Assembly: GCA_949825045.1 (NCBI GenBank)
Contig: OX463806.1
Location: 47,888,208-47,952,207, forward strand
DNA from: Argyresthia goedartella
Lineage: Eukaryota; Arthropoda; Insecta; Lepidoptera; Argyresthiidae
Reading direction: 5' to 3'
Length of the DNA: 64,000 nt
Below the pieces are notes generated by a model. It was not told where the DNA came from, did not search any database, and worked only from the letters and a program-made list of their open reading frames with translations. Shown here piece after piece: positions 12,001-23,260 of the stretch. Both the position numbers and the translations under genes were made by a program. The first letter of the stretch is position 1. Every line of letters starts with the position of its first letter.

Positions 12001-12160
12001 ATACATTGCTTCTGGCCCTACACTAGGACACTATATGTTGAGGGAACCAGAATCTGCGACGTCATCCAAGACCTGGGTTTATTTTTCTTCGTCCCCAGCC
12101 GGGAATCGAACCCGGGACCTGTCGCTTGGAAGGCAGAGCCTCGAACCGCGACCCCCCCAG
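12001..12160 (-). mobile_element. tRNA-derived SINE, family 2, inverted copy b
   Basis: Reverse complement of family 2: ATACATTGCTTCTGGCCC at the low end and GGGAATCGAACCCGGGACCT (inverted B box) near 12100, with GGCAGAGCC and the A-box region at the high end. It lies immediately before the 42-bp minisatellite. Confidence 0.8.
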
Positions 12161-12204
12161 AGATAGTCCCTTGTGTGTATTCCATTGTTTTGTGAAATAA
12201 ATTT

Positions 12205-12569
12205 TACTCGTACAGTCAGAAACATTTTGCCTTGTTTATTAAATTTTACTCTTAGAAACAATTTGCCGGGTTTATTAAATTATACTCGTGCAGTCAGAAA
12301 CATTTTGCCCGCTTTATTATATTATACTCGTACAATCAGAAACATTTTGCCGGGTTTATTAAATTATACTCGTGCAATCAGAAACATTTTGCCGGGTTTA
12401 TTAAATTATACTCGTGCAATAAGAAAATTTTTGCCGGGTTTATTAAATTATACTCTTGCAATCAGAAACATTTTGCCGGGTTTATTAAATTATACTCGTG
12501 CAATCAGAAACATTTTGCCGGGTTTATTAAATTATACTCGTGCAATCAGAAACATTTTGCCGGGTTTAT
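12205..12569 (+). repeat. 42-bp minisatellite (about 8 units)
   Basis: Unit: AAATTATACTCGTGCAATCA + GAAACATTTTGCCGGGTTTA + TT. Because 42 is a multiple of three, one frame stays open (12173-12640) and translates to a 14-residue repeat LLNYTRAIRNILPG. I treat that frame as a by-product: it starts inside other sequence, has no signal peptide or splice context, and runs on into the next array. Confidence 0.9.
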
Positions 12570-13516
12570 CGGCCCTCAGATCTGATCACCCTGCCAGTCG
12601 CTGGACAACAATAAATATATTTATCGGCCCTCATATCTGATCTCCCTGCCAGTCGCTGGACAACTATAAATATATTTATCGGCCCTCATATCTGATCACC
12701 CTGCCAGTCGCTGGACAACTATAAATATATTTATGGGCCCTCACATCTGATCACCCCGCCACTCGTTGGACAACTATAAATATCTTTATGGGCCCTCAAA
12801 TCTGATCTCCCTGCCAGTCACAGGACAACTATAAATATCTTTATCGGCCCTCACATCTGATCACCCAGCCAGTCGCAGGACAACTATAAATATCTTTATG
12901 GGCCTTCACATCTGATCTCCCTGCCAGTAGCAGGACAACTATAAATATCTTTATCGGCCCTCACATCTGATCTCCCTGCCAGTCGCAGGACAACTATAAA
13001 TATCTTTATGGGCCCTCACATCTGATCTCCCTGCCAGTCGCAGGACAACTATAAATATCTTTATGGGCCCTCACATCTGATCTCCCTGAAAGTCACAGGA
13101 TTACTATAAATATCTTTATCGGCCCTCATATCTGATCACCCAACCAGTCACAGGACAACTATAAATATCTTTATGGGCCTTCACATCTGATCTCCCTGCC
13201 AGTCGCAGGACAACTATAAATATCTTTATCGGCCCTCACATCTGATCTCCCTGCCAGTGGCAGGACAACTATAAATATCTTTATGGGCCCTCACATCTGA
13301 TCTCCCTGCCAGTCGCAGGCAGGGCAACTATAAATATCTTTATGGGCCCTCACATCTGATCTCCCTGCCAGTCGCAGGCAGGGCAACTATAAATATCTTT
13401 ATGGGCCCTAACATCTGATCTCCCTACCAGTCGCAGGACAACTATAAATATATTTATCGGCCCTCACATCTGATCTCCCTGCCAGTCGCAGACAGGACAA
13501 CTATAAATATCTTTAT
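12566..13516 (+). repeat. 55-bp minisatellite (about 17 units)
   Basis: Unit: CGGCCCTCACATCTGATCTC + CCTGCCAGTCGCAGGACAAC + TATAAATATCTTTAT; spacing measured as 55 bp between 12570 and 12625. Variants alternate CGG/GGG at the start and TATTT/TCTTT in the AT segment. Two neighbouring units near 13310 and 13370 carry the same CAGGCAGGGCAAC expansion. It joins the 42-bp array at a shared TTTAT with no spacer. Confidence 0.92.
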
Positions 13517-13835
13517 TGACACTGACTAAGGTACAGTACTGCTCACCTACAGCGAGGCTCTATAATAGCATATTTAACTTCGCATTTTCAAATATAATAG
13601 ACACTTAACTCAAGGCTAACTTGGTAGTCTTGGTACATTATGCGTTGTTATGTTAAGTAAAGCTGTTAAGTGTACTGGACATTTGCATATGGTATCTTTG
13701 ATGCTGGTGAAACCACTTCTGTGTACACAAGTTAAAATATGGATATAGACTTGAGACTATTCAGAGCAAGATTGACTCAATTGTTTGGTTAAAATATATA
13801 TTTGTCATAGTATATGACACAGGTTTTCTTTTCAC
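13517..13835. other. Non-coding flank
   Basis: Unremarkable AT-rich sequence between the 55-bp array and a LINE insertion. No gene seen. Confidence 0.5.
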
Positions 13836-13837
13836 AT

Positions 13838-14768
13838 TTAGAATTTTACAGAAAAATCTAGATTTAGTATATAACTGGAGTCTCGACAGTCGGCTTTATT
13901 TTAATCCAAGCAAATGTGAGATGCTCAGCTTCACTCGATCGAAAGATCCGGTGCTGTGCGACTACTCGCTGGGCGGGTGCAGCGTGGCGCGCGTGCACGA
14001 GGTGCGCGACCTCGGCGTGCTGTTCGACGCGCAGCTCACGTTCCGGCCGCACGTGCAGCAGCTCACCGCTAAGGCGTTCCAGAGGCTAGGGTTCGTACTG
14101 CGTAACGCGGCGCCACTCACACTCGCGGCTACACGCGCTCTGTACGAGGCCTTGGTGAGGAGCATAGTGGAAACGAATGCAGCGGTCTGGTCTCCGCATG
14201 AGCGTAAATATATTCTCATGCTGGAGCAAGTACAGAAACGATTTCTACGCAGTCTCTATAAAAAGGGTCATGGATATTACCCATATATGTACCCAACACG
14301 ATTTCTGCAAGGTCATCTGGGGTATGAGTCATTAGAACTGAGAAGGTCAATATCTCTTTTTAATTTTGTAATGAACATCCTTAGAAATAAACTCGACTGT
14401 ACAGAGCTTCTCCAAAGGTGTTTGCGAATGTTCGTGCCCGACGCATACATGAGGCTGCGGGGTAGTCGCGCTCGCGCACTGCTGGCAACTCGCGCGTCGC
14501 GCACTAACCTTTACCTGTACTCGCCCGTCGCGCAGGCGCAGGCGCTGATCAACTCCGTGCTCGCCGCCTCACCACAGTGTGATATATTCACGAGTGGGAT
14601 GGCGTGCTTGGTGAGGGAATGTAAGAGAATGACAGAAAGACGAATGCAAGATCTAGATAAGTAAAATATTTTTACCGCCTTTGTAACGTATTGGTTAATT
14701 TAGCTGTAAGGTTACAATTGAAAATAAATAAATGAATTGAAAATGAATTGAAAAAAAAAAAAAAAAAA
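13838..14768 (+). pseudogene. 5'-truncated Jockey-like LINE with poly(A) tail
   Basis: The frame reads ILQKNLDLVYNWSLDSRLYF then NPSKCEM upstream of the ATG at 13921 and is open to the stop at 14662-14664 (at least 270 residues). It matches the thumb and C-terminal region of Jockey-clade reverse transcriptases: the NPSKCE motif, HVRDLGV-like EVRDLGVLFD, LYEALVRSIVE, AAVWSPH and LEQVQKRFLR. The catalytic FADD box should lie just upstream but is absent, so the insertion is truncated there. A 3' UTR of about 85 bp leads to an A-run at 14751-14768. The coding part is intact and GC-rich at codon third positions, unlike its surroundings, which suggests a fairly recent insertion. Confidence 0.85.
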
Positions 14769-17700
14769 GAATACAAATAATACAATCGATGAAATCTTAT
14801 GACGACGAGTGTATGCGTTTAACGCGACTACTGTGAATTTCCATTGAAGTTGATGGTAAAAGGATTATTTTTCATTTTAAGTTGCGGAACTGTAAATGTG
14901 TATTTTGTTCTTAAGCCTCGGTGCGCTCTCCGACTCGCATTTGGTCGTTTTTTTATTAACCTCAAAATCTTGCGCCCAGATTACTGTCGACGAAAACTGA
15001 TATTTAATGACAGATTCTTAATGTATAAGAACTATGAAGATATCCCAAGTTCCAGCCGAACCATCAACCGATAACCTAGTTGAAACTGTTCATGTCATCG
15101 CGCTTACGCCTCAGCAACCCCAGATATTTAATCTCAGCAAATGCATTCATCCCGCTAACACGTACCTAACGCTACATAACATTCCCTATGCAACGGTAGA
15201 CGCAGCTCAAAAATGCAATAACGAAACTGCAGCAAATTCCATGCGAGTTTGCATAATAACCGAGCCGGTACAAATGAAGTGGCTCGCTATAAATTAGCTC
15301 GGATGCACAACAGACAACTCAAAATTTAACGCACACTCAAAGTCTGTTGCTCAGGAAACGACAGCGCCAATAAGGCATTTAAGCGGCTCTTCATTTGATT
15401 GAGCAGAAGGCGGTTGTGCGCCTTTAATACGAACCGGAAACAAGGAGGTAAAGCATTTACAATGTAGAGAAACTGTTGAGCTTCGAAAATAATGGCGCAG
15501 GAAAGAGGGGGCGCCATTTAATACGACTCGTAACATAATAGTAGCTGTTGTTTTTGACAAGTGGGTTAAGGATGCCTGTATAATCGGTGCCATTATAATG
15601 CAAGTGGAACATGGGCGTAGAATTGTTTCTACCCTGAATAGAGATTATGGATGTGACCTACAGCCCTAGGGCATTAAATAGATACCTGATGCCCTATTCC
15701 AGTAGACAATGACGGCTCGGTAACGATAGTCGACACGTCGACGGTCAACTTTAAGTACCTATCCACAGACCATTACTCCACGTGGCCGCCGCAAAAGTAC
15801 CTATCTCGCGTGTCTTACGTTTTGGTGCATTGCACTCTCATAACTCTTAGATAATAGTGTATTTGCTATGACTGTTGTAACTCAACGGGACGATTTATCA
15901 TATGAAAGAATTGACTCGGTTCGTTCGCGTACGTCTTGGGTTCTGTGTACCTATCCATTAACTTACTTTTTTTTGTTAACTGTTTGTGTTTGGTTAGTAA
16001 CCAATTTCTATACGTATTAAATGTTGATGGATCCCTGTCTCCCTAACTGTATTTAGTGAAACTGTTGTTCCCGATTTAAGGCAAACGATATAGAGTTTGT
16101 GAAATAAAGCTATAAACATCAAGTTCATGTTACAAAAATCAAAATTTAGTAATGTGGGAAAAAATAAATGATATGACAACGTTTCAATATCTGCTTATAT
16201 GCTTAACAATAAGATTAATTTCAAATAATCAAAACCTTGAGTTGTGATCGTCGCCATCGCGTCATTGTGAATGAAACGTCATTGTCTACCGGAGTAGGAG
16301 TCCCTGCTCACACGACTGCGTGAACTAGGCTTCACTCGGTCAGCTGTTAGCCTGTCATACCATTGAACTGTCGCTTGTGTTATGTCATGGCGGACAATAT
16401 CCATGCTGATGTAGTCATGTAGTCGCTAACAAAATAATAACTACAATCAACCAATTTTCTTTTTCTTTTTTTCTTTCAAACTTTCGAACCACTGAACCGA
16501 TTTTAATGAAATATATCTGAAAGCCATCACAGTGAAGTCTACTGCCAATAAATAAATAAATAAACATATTAAAATCCGTCCACCCTTTTGAGGGCTAGGG
16601 CGCTACAGACAGACGCTTCAAACTTCTAAGTAACACCCCTCTATTTTCGTCGTGTGTTAAAAATGTCGTGCCCTTTTCCCATACATTGCGGGAGAGGCAC
16701 AGTCGTTGCTCACGAGATAGCCAGTACTAAGCAGCAAATCTGTAAGAAACCACCAGAGCAGCTCAAGTTTTATTATTACGAGTCTTAGTCCGCCGCAGAA
16801 AGACCACTAAATATCGCCATAAAACGCCGCCACTTCAGCCACATGTGGCCGGTGGTCGCCACAAGTGGTCGGCGGTCGCTACTTTTTTACCCCGTTGCTT
16901 GCAGTGTCTTAAACGACTTCATGCGGGTTGAAGCGTTGGGAGAAAAGTTGGGCTAATCGCACGAGTGGAGTGTAAAAGTGATTTGTGGCGGCACAAGAAG
17001 CGAGCAGCGGCGATTTGTAGCTTGTGGCGGCCACTGGCGTTTACCGTGTGCGCTTTTGTGGCGACGACTTGTGGTCCGTGTGCACCTAGACTTAGTGAAT
17101 GTTTAAACGTTAACACCCACGGGCATCTAAAGATGCCATTTCCCGTTATAGGTTTTGAATTTTATTACCCTGGCATGAGGTTCTGAATCGCGATGCCTCA
17201 AAACTTTAGGTTTAAAAAGGTTCAACGGAATTTGTTTATTTTTACCCGCAAGTCTCCTGAACTTACAAAATCTATAAAATATTTTTAATACAATTTTGCA
17301 CCGGATTTGAATTTATACGTACTTGATATTTATATAATCGTTGTATACATATGAAGTTATGTTGCTTCGTTAGTCCTCTATACATCCGTGAAGTTCTAAG
17401 CCCAGCCTTAAAACTGATAAACTTTTAACGGATGATTAAATTTTGATCATGTCTCTGAACCATTGCAAGAAAAATTGTTCTAAAATCGGTTCACCCGTTT
17501 AAAAACTACGATGCTATAAAAATATATTTGAGTTAAGTAGTGGCTCAAGAGGGCTGTGATGTCGCTGGTCGTTGGTGGAAAGCTGAACTTCTAACAAACA
17601 AAGTTATGAATATACCTGGTTACCTAAATGGAGTATGAAAGTAGCCGCTACAAGTCGGTTAACTAAAGCTGGCACGTTCAACACATTTACACGTTGCGTC

Positions 17701-19839
17701 TGTGAATAAGCGCGTGGCGTGACGTTGCACTGCATGGACATTAAGAATAGTCTGTCTGCCTCTCACGCGCGCGGTCAATTTTATGAGTATGAACGAGACA
17801 GTTATTATTTTGCTTTTGCTACTGCGTATAAATATAGAGTGATCTTTTTTATTCGCGTCACGTGTCAATCGACGAGCGTTATTGTGATTGTTTACCTTTT
17901 TAGAGTTAGAATAAAATCATTAACCTGTATAGTGAAATTGCATTAGTGTGAGTACTGTGAACGTGCCTACACTGTGAACGATGCCAGCTTTAGTTAACCG
18001 ATCTGTACCAATGACTTTGTAAGCTACATCTTGCGATCTTACCTATTGACTTTTCACCAAAATTATACAACCCATTTCACTCTCACGTTCTCCACGAATC
18101 CAACTTTATTTATTGAAATCCGTGAAGCCGTTTGGTAATATGTTGATTTCGAACCGGTTCAAAATTGCATTTTTTTTATGAATGTTTAATGTTTGTTACC
18201 TCAAAACTGGTACTTATGAACCGATTTCAAAAATACTTTTTTTTTAAAGGGTGGCCTTCCAGTTCGGTCCCATTTATTGAAAATCAGAAATCGGTCAATT
18301 AGTTTGGTTTCTAAAGCAAAAAGACTGGAATATGATGTCATCCAGGTAAACGTAATTGCGTATTATCGCTTTGTGTGGCTTATCAGTGGTGTTTAAGGTC
18401 ATTGTCATAAGATGAATTCTGTCTATAAGTACCGTATATTCTCTTATGTCGTATAATACGTGTGGACTTGACTTGTTTCGTGTATTTTGACGACATTCGC
18501 ATCATGACCGGGGAGGATGAAATGGGCTTGAACTTGAAGTAGGTTTCTTTAAGTTATTAACTTTGTGAATTGTTGAAATTAACAAACCCCATACCTCAGC
18601 CATTTTGTAAACATCTAAAAACTGAATCGACAAACATAACGATATATAATTATCGAACCTGCTCACAAACTTTCACGGGAATCGGTTGAGAAATGCGACC
18701 TCCACAACCTTTTAGCGATTCAGATAGGGTTCAAAACTAGGACATCACCATGGCAACCATTTCCATTCCGATGAGCCTTAGTGGGCTTTATTTGCATAGT
18801 TCCAAGACTTGTTTTAAGACGGTCATGACTGTTTGCGGAACAGGTTATAGGTTTCTAAACTGGATTGGCATAAGACGTTGTGGTTGCCCTCCTGTAGAGG
18901 AGACATCTGGAAATCCGGACAGACGGACATACGAAAGTATCTTTGCTCAAGCTGAACGGAGACGCTTTGCTCGTTCGGTCAAAAATGTAAAGTAAAGCCA
19001 ATATTTCAAGTGAATAAGACAACACGAGTATTCCAGAGTAGCGCGAATTTCGTACAATTATCACAATTATAGAAAATATCTCAAAATTGAAAGCCATGAG
19101 TTACTATACCGGCAGACAATAACGCGTGACGACCACGTTCAACTTTAGGTACCCAATCTGACTTTTTTGCAATCCGTTTCCCGTCAGTTTATCTAATTAA
19201 TATGATAAGCATTATCCTTTTTTTCATAATTAATTGCTTTAAAAAAGATTATGCAAACGACAAATAAAATTGCGCGTCGTCCCGTCATTGTCATTGTGCT
19301 ACCGTAATAAGGCCCCTGCACGGAACAGGTAAACTAATTTTTATTGGAGGAGCTTACGTGGAGCGTAAATTATATTTCCCGGGAAATTAAACAATAGATA
19401 ATATAGCTACAGACAAATTAAGGTTTGAATGACCTTCAATCAACGTAAGACTTATCGTCCTGATTATCTAGTTCGTAAATGACCGACAGTAACATATTCA
19501 AGCTGCACTTCAATCGCCCGGCAGGTTGCCCGACATGCATCAGGCTATACGTGCTGTCAGTTAATGAGAGTGCTACATTGATAGAGTGCGTTGTTACTAG
19601 TTGACCCTGCAGATCCATATCGGAGTATAAATAACCTGATCACAGCATTCCATCCATTGACACCGATCCTTATCTGCCCCCGCACGCCCCCTTCCCCAGC
19701 CCGCCACCTGAAGTCTCGCGGCATACAGAGGTCATGTCAACACGATGTGACATGTGACCCATTTCAGTCTGATAGATCTCTTAGAACGCAGTGATCATTT
19801 CATGATTAATTCTACACATATCGCACTACCTTTTCCCAG
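14769..19839. other. Non-coding stretch upstream of the phosphodiesterase exons (intron or intergenic)
   Basis: No exon was recognised. 15034-15297 is the longest unassigned frame (87 codons) and has no known motif. 16485-16660 carries a dispersed repeat shared with 35719-35936 and 42530-42655 (AAATCCGTCCACCC; CAGACGCTTCAAACT). Segments near 15700-15760 and 19105-19160 resemble each other (GACAAT..., GTCAACTTTA/GTTCAACTTTAGGTACC). A possible start codon in good context at 18504 is followed by GTAGGT, but the short frame is unsupported. Confidence 0.45.
16485..16660 (+). repeat. Dispersed repeat family R2, copy a
   Basis: Order of motifs: ACTGAACCGATTTTAATGAA, AAAATCCGTCCACCC, CAGACAGACGCTTCAAACTT, AACACCCCTC, then a TTAAAA-like end. 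The same order occurs at 35719-35936 and (shorter) 42530-42655. Non-coding; class unknown. Confidence 0.65.
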
Positions 19840-19974
19840 GGCCTGCTGGACACAGAGACCCTGGACCTGAGGACGCCCGAGCACCGCCACCTGTGTCTTC
19901 AGATCGCGCTGAAGTGCGCTGACATCTCCAACCCCTGCCGCCCGTGGCAGATCAGCCGCAAGTGGAGCCTGAAG
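19840..19974 (+). CDS. Cyclic-nucleotide phosphodiesterase, internal exon (catalytic domain, metal-ligand Asp)
   Basis: A 45-codon exon bounded by a CCTTTTCCCAG acceptor and an AAG|GTACAA donor, phase 0 at both ends. The protein includes [20 protein letters not shown] then PW. The ALKCAD-SNP segment is the signature around the conserved metal-binding aspartate (exon residue 28) of class I phosphodiesterases, which hydrolyse cAMP and/or cGMP. The run KCADI-NPCR-W matches PDE7-type enzymes best in my recollection; PDE4 and PDE8 are less similar. The upstream exons with the HNxxH and HDxDHxG metal-binding motifs were not found in the 19.8 kb upstream and may lie outside the window. The exon is GC-rich relative to the flanks. 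Confidence 0.88.
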
Positions 19975-20347
19975 GTACAACATGATTATGAAGTGCTCCC
20001 ACCGATTTCATATGAGGCGACCAATCTCGTAGATTCAAGGTAAACAAAGAAACGTCATTGACGGGGATATTTTTATACTGGCCAATGACATTTCCTTGTT
20101 TACCATTCATCTACAAGATTGGTAATGCAAGTATTACCGTATACGCTCGATGGCAGCACAAAATGTATGCGATTTGTTTGACATTTGTCGTAAAAAGTCT
20201 CGTGATAAATTTTGTTGGCAAATGTCAAATCCGATGCGAGCCCCTCCCATATTTGTGGAATGCCGCAGTTATATACTCTTTGGCCGCAGCGACCGCTGGC
20301 TGGATATCGGTCTATACAAACTATCATATTATTCTTTGAACTTGAAG

Positions 20348-20453
20348 GTGTGTGAGGAGTTCTTCCGCCAAGGCGACTACGAGCGTAAGCTGAATCTTCC
20401 AGTGACCGCTCTTTGTGACCGTCACACCACTTCCATACCGAAGATACAGACAG
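20348..20453 (+). CDS. Cyclic-nucleotide phosphodiesterase, internal exon (substrate-binding Gln)
   Basis: 106 bases, phase 0 in and phase 1 out (ACA G|GTACTG). The protein begins [15 protein letters not shown] and continues [10 protein letters not shown], then IPKIQT. These are the EEFFxQGDxE helix, the LCDRH motif and the SI-K-Q segment, whose glutamine (exon residue 34) is the invariant purine-binding Gln of the family. The acceptor (TTGAACTTGAAG) has a weak pyrimidine tract, but the phase and protein continuity with 19840-19974 support it. The intron before it (373 bp) is repeat-poor; the one after it contains a foldback element. Confidence 0.88.
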
Positions 20454-20548
20454 GTACTGGTCATAAATTATGCAGACTTCTGCAAGGTCCATCTGGGCAT
20501 TTACGATAGAATTAACAAGCAGTATTTATATGCATAGCGGATAACATA

Positions 20549-20691
20549 GTAGGTGTCCTGCGGTAGTGTTTCGGTGCGGGAGGAGTGACATTACCCGCTG
20601 CGCCGAGCCCGCACTGATGTCTCGCGTCATACAGGCAAACGCCACGGCAACACAACCCCTCCCGCACCAAAACACTACCGCAGGCACCTAC
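20549..20691. mobile_element. Foldback/MITE-like element inside a phosphodiesterase intron
   Basis: Arms of about 35 bp with few mismatches: GTAGGTGTCCTGCGGTAGTG + TTTCGGTGCGGGAGG on the left, and the reverse complement ending GCAGGCACCTAC on the right. The central part resembles 19690-19745 (GTCTCGCGGCATACAGAGG versus GTCTCGCGTCATACAGGCA). Lies between exons at 20453 and 20759. Confidence 0.7.
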
Positions 20692-20758
20692 ACAGTTAAG
20701 TGCAGGATTGAGCTCTGTATTATTACTGACTTTAGTGACTTGTGCTCGTATATTTTAG

Positions 20759-21694
20759 GTTTCTTCAAATTCGTCGTGACGCCGCTGATCACGGAATGGC
20801 ACCGTTTCCTGCACAACGACTTATCAGCTCAAATGCTCAAAGACCTCCTCTACAACCAAGGGAAGTGGGACATGTTAGTTGCCGAGGAAATCGCCGAAGA
20901 GACCACGACGGAGATATCAGACGCCGACATAGTTGACGATGATCTCGAAACTTGCTCAGGGACTAACATTTCCGATAGTACGGAGTTACTTCTACCACCG
21001 TTGCGCCGCAGTTCACTCAACCCAGCAAAGCAGAGCGGCCTGAAAGAACAACTGAGGCGGTTCTCGGTGCCACTCAACGTGTTCCAAGACAGCAAGCAGA
21101 GGAAGAATGTGGGGAGTCGTGAAACTAGTCTCTGCGGGTCAGAACACTCCCTCCATTCTCAACTCAGCGTCCTGGGCACCTGCGGAACCCCAGCAGCTGC
21201 AAGGATTTTGAGCTCAGAGAAATTGCTGCCTGACTCATCAATCGCCTCAATAACGACGCCAATAGAAGCCACGCCACTGAGCAGCGTTCTCAAAGATGGC
21301 GGCACCTGGAAGCTGATCCGCCAACAGACGTTTCCTCCATTAGAAACAGCCCGCACCGCCGCCGCGCTGACAGCTCGCCATTTGTACACGAGCAACGAAT
21401 ACGACCTCTTCCCGACCCGAAAGACAGAAATCGGCCAAAGATTCCTTAAGTTCAAAGAGAGTAGATTCAGCAGTATGTTCAAACGCGAGAAGACTGATGA
21501 CGACGCTTCCGAGAGTGTAGCGGAGAAGGAGAACCTCGGTCCGTTGATAGAGGCGGACCCGACGGGGCTGGTGGGTTCGCGGCGTGGGTCGGCGCCGGTG
21601 AGGAGCCAGCTGCGGGACAACCTGGTAGCGCCGCTGGTGCCGGAGCTGCTGCTGCAGAGGAGGAAGTCCATGCCCTCGGATACACATCGCTTGG
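20759..21694 (+). CDS. Cyclic-nucleotide phosphodiesterase, exon with end of catalytic domain and long tail
   Basis: 936 bases, from a TATTTTAG acceptor to TTG G|GTGAGT, phase 1 at both ends. It opens with GFFKFVVTPLITEWHRFL, the final catalytic-domain helix (family pattern QxGFxxxxxxPLxxxW, with the aromatic clamp Phe). The catalytic domain ends near DLLYNQGKWDML. About 270 residues of acidic, Ser/Thr- and Arg-rich low-complexity sequence follow (TTTEISDADIVDDDLE; repeated RRxS sites such as LRRSSLN, LRRFSVP, QRRKSMP and SRRGSAP). These RRxS sites fit basophilic-kinase targets, possibly PKA feedback on a cAMP phosphodiesterase; that role is inference. The open frame 5' of 20759 is intron. 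Confidence 0.88.
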
Positions 21695-23260
21695 GTGAGT
21701 TGATACATGTATGTAGCATTCCTGAAAAGGAGGAATGCAACAGACGTTCTAACGCTGTTGGAAATCGTCGTGAAGAAACCTTTATGTGGCTGCTATAGGT
21801 ATAATTGCGGCGATGGGCCAGCCCTCTGTCACGCAGAATGGAGTATTGATGAACGCATGCGCATGTGCCTGCGCAGAGAGTGTGAATTAATTAATCTACG
21901 TGCCTCAAAATCATTCAATTCGTTTTCAAGGAATAACTGCATTTCAGCAGCAATTTTCTTTCGTGTTTTAATTTTTTCCACTTTTAGATTGTTATGTAAG
22001 TCATCAATTTCATCCCAGCGCAATACTCTAATTTTCATCACTAACGCGAGGAAATTCTTATTTCGTTAAAAGCTTTTATTCAACTTGCAATGTATGTTGT
22101 ATTTTTATATGTTGTATGTTCGGGCCAAATCAGATTTTCATTATCAGCTGATTTTCATGACATGGAGCTTTTGGAGCTGATGGAGCCGGAAGGTGGCCAT
22201 GGGAACTCTGTAACAAAACGACGCAACCCTACCGAGTTTGACCTCGTTTGATTCGCCTTGAAATGTACTCTAGTCCTAGATTAGATATTTTTAAAGTGAC
22301 TTCTTCAGAATTTCGCTATTCCCGTGGTGGCACGGAAAACCAATTTTCTTAATTATCATCCGATTTCATTATGTTATATCAAATTGCCACATCCTACAGT
22401 TTTATTGCCATAATAACTTGGATTATTACATTATTAAAATTTAAATGAAATGAACATTTAGAAACATTTTGATGCAACACATCGATAACTAAAAATAGAG
22501 AATAAATTAAAAGTAAAAAATAGTAGTTAATGTGACTGCTACTTAATGGAGGGCATTAATACTTGAGAGTGGGACTCGCCTTCGGCTCGTTTCATAATTA
22601 TATCACTCGAGAGTTTTAATGCCTAATTATGTACAGTTACATACACTAGTTTATCTACACACATATCATAAACTCTCTTTGATTTGTTCAGGAACCGCAT
22701 GTTTGACCGGCATTGTGGCTCTGCAGTTGTTTAGCTTGTTCTGTAGTACCAACTTCACAGACAAACTAGGGGCGGCATGCAGGCGGGCGTCGGTGTTCGA
22801 AACTTGAATGTCATAATATGTAGAAAAATTACACATTATGGTCATAATGTGTAATTTTTCAGATAAGAAATGAGTTTTTACCAAGTAGTTTAACATTATG
22901 ATGATCGTAACGTGCGGTTTTTGTACTCGGTAAAGAGGGTTTATGATACGTGTGTAGATAAAATACTTTTTTTAAATGATTTATTACTTTTAATTTACTT
23001 TTAATGCTATTTTCTTGCTGGCCAGTGCGATCGTTTTAAAAAGAAAACCAATTTAGTTAGTGTATCTCTATCTAGCGTCTTGTCGGGGTCTTGCCTCAAA
23101 TATGAGGTGTTGTCCCAAAAACAAAGATTTTAAAATTTACCTACCTCCCGCATATCGAGTCAAATACAACTTGTTTTCAGAGCATTGGTGATGACAGTGT
23201 TTACTGTTCTAGCTACCGTAGTTTAACATACCAAAATCCAAACACCATCTCCCTCCACAG
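21695..23260 (+). other. Last phosphodiesterase intron
   Basis: It starts GTGAGT and ends CTCCCTCCACAG, both strong splice sites. The reading phase (1) agrees on both sides. The intron carries a full-length MITE M1 copy at 22521-22967. Other ORFs here (21707-22069, 22619-22896) are not supported. Confidence 0.75.
22521..22967 (+). mobile_element. MITE family M1, full-length copy
   Basis: About 450 bp with no coding capacity. From 22648 the sequence TTTATCTACACACATATCAT + AAACTCTCTTTG is mirrored at the right end (AAAGAGGGTTTATGATACG + TGTGTAGATAAA) as imperfect inverted repeats, continuing inward to GGAACCGCATG versus CGTGCGGTTTTTG. A small internal hairpin (ACATTATGGTCATAATGTGT) lies near 22833. 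Further copies: 36611-37058 (-), 63613-64000 (+), 1848-2062 (+, truncated). Confidence 0.85.

Noticed and set aside
12173..12640. 155-codon frame with a 14-residue repeat (LLNYTRAIRNILPG)
   Set aside because: It is fully explained by a 42-bp minisatellite whose length is a multiple of three, and it runs into an unrelated second minisatellite with no start or splice context.
18480..18545. Possible alternative first exon (MTGEDEMGLNLK with GTAGGT donor)
   Set aside because: Only 12 codons and no conservation evidence. A product starting here would lack most of the catalytic domain.
20150..20509. 119-codon frame and antisense 130-codon frame overlapping a PDE exon
   Set aside because: The PDE family match and phase-consistent splice sites at 20348 and 20453 account for the coding signal; upstream parts are intron.
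21159..21740. 193-codon minus-strand frame opposite the PDE tail exon
   Set aside because: Antisense shadow of a GC-biased coding exon; no motif, no splice or promoter context.
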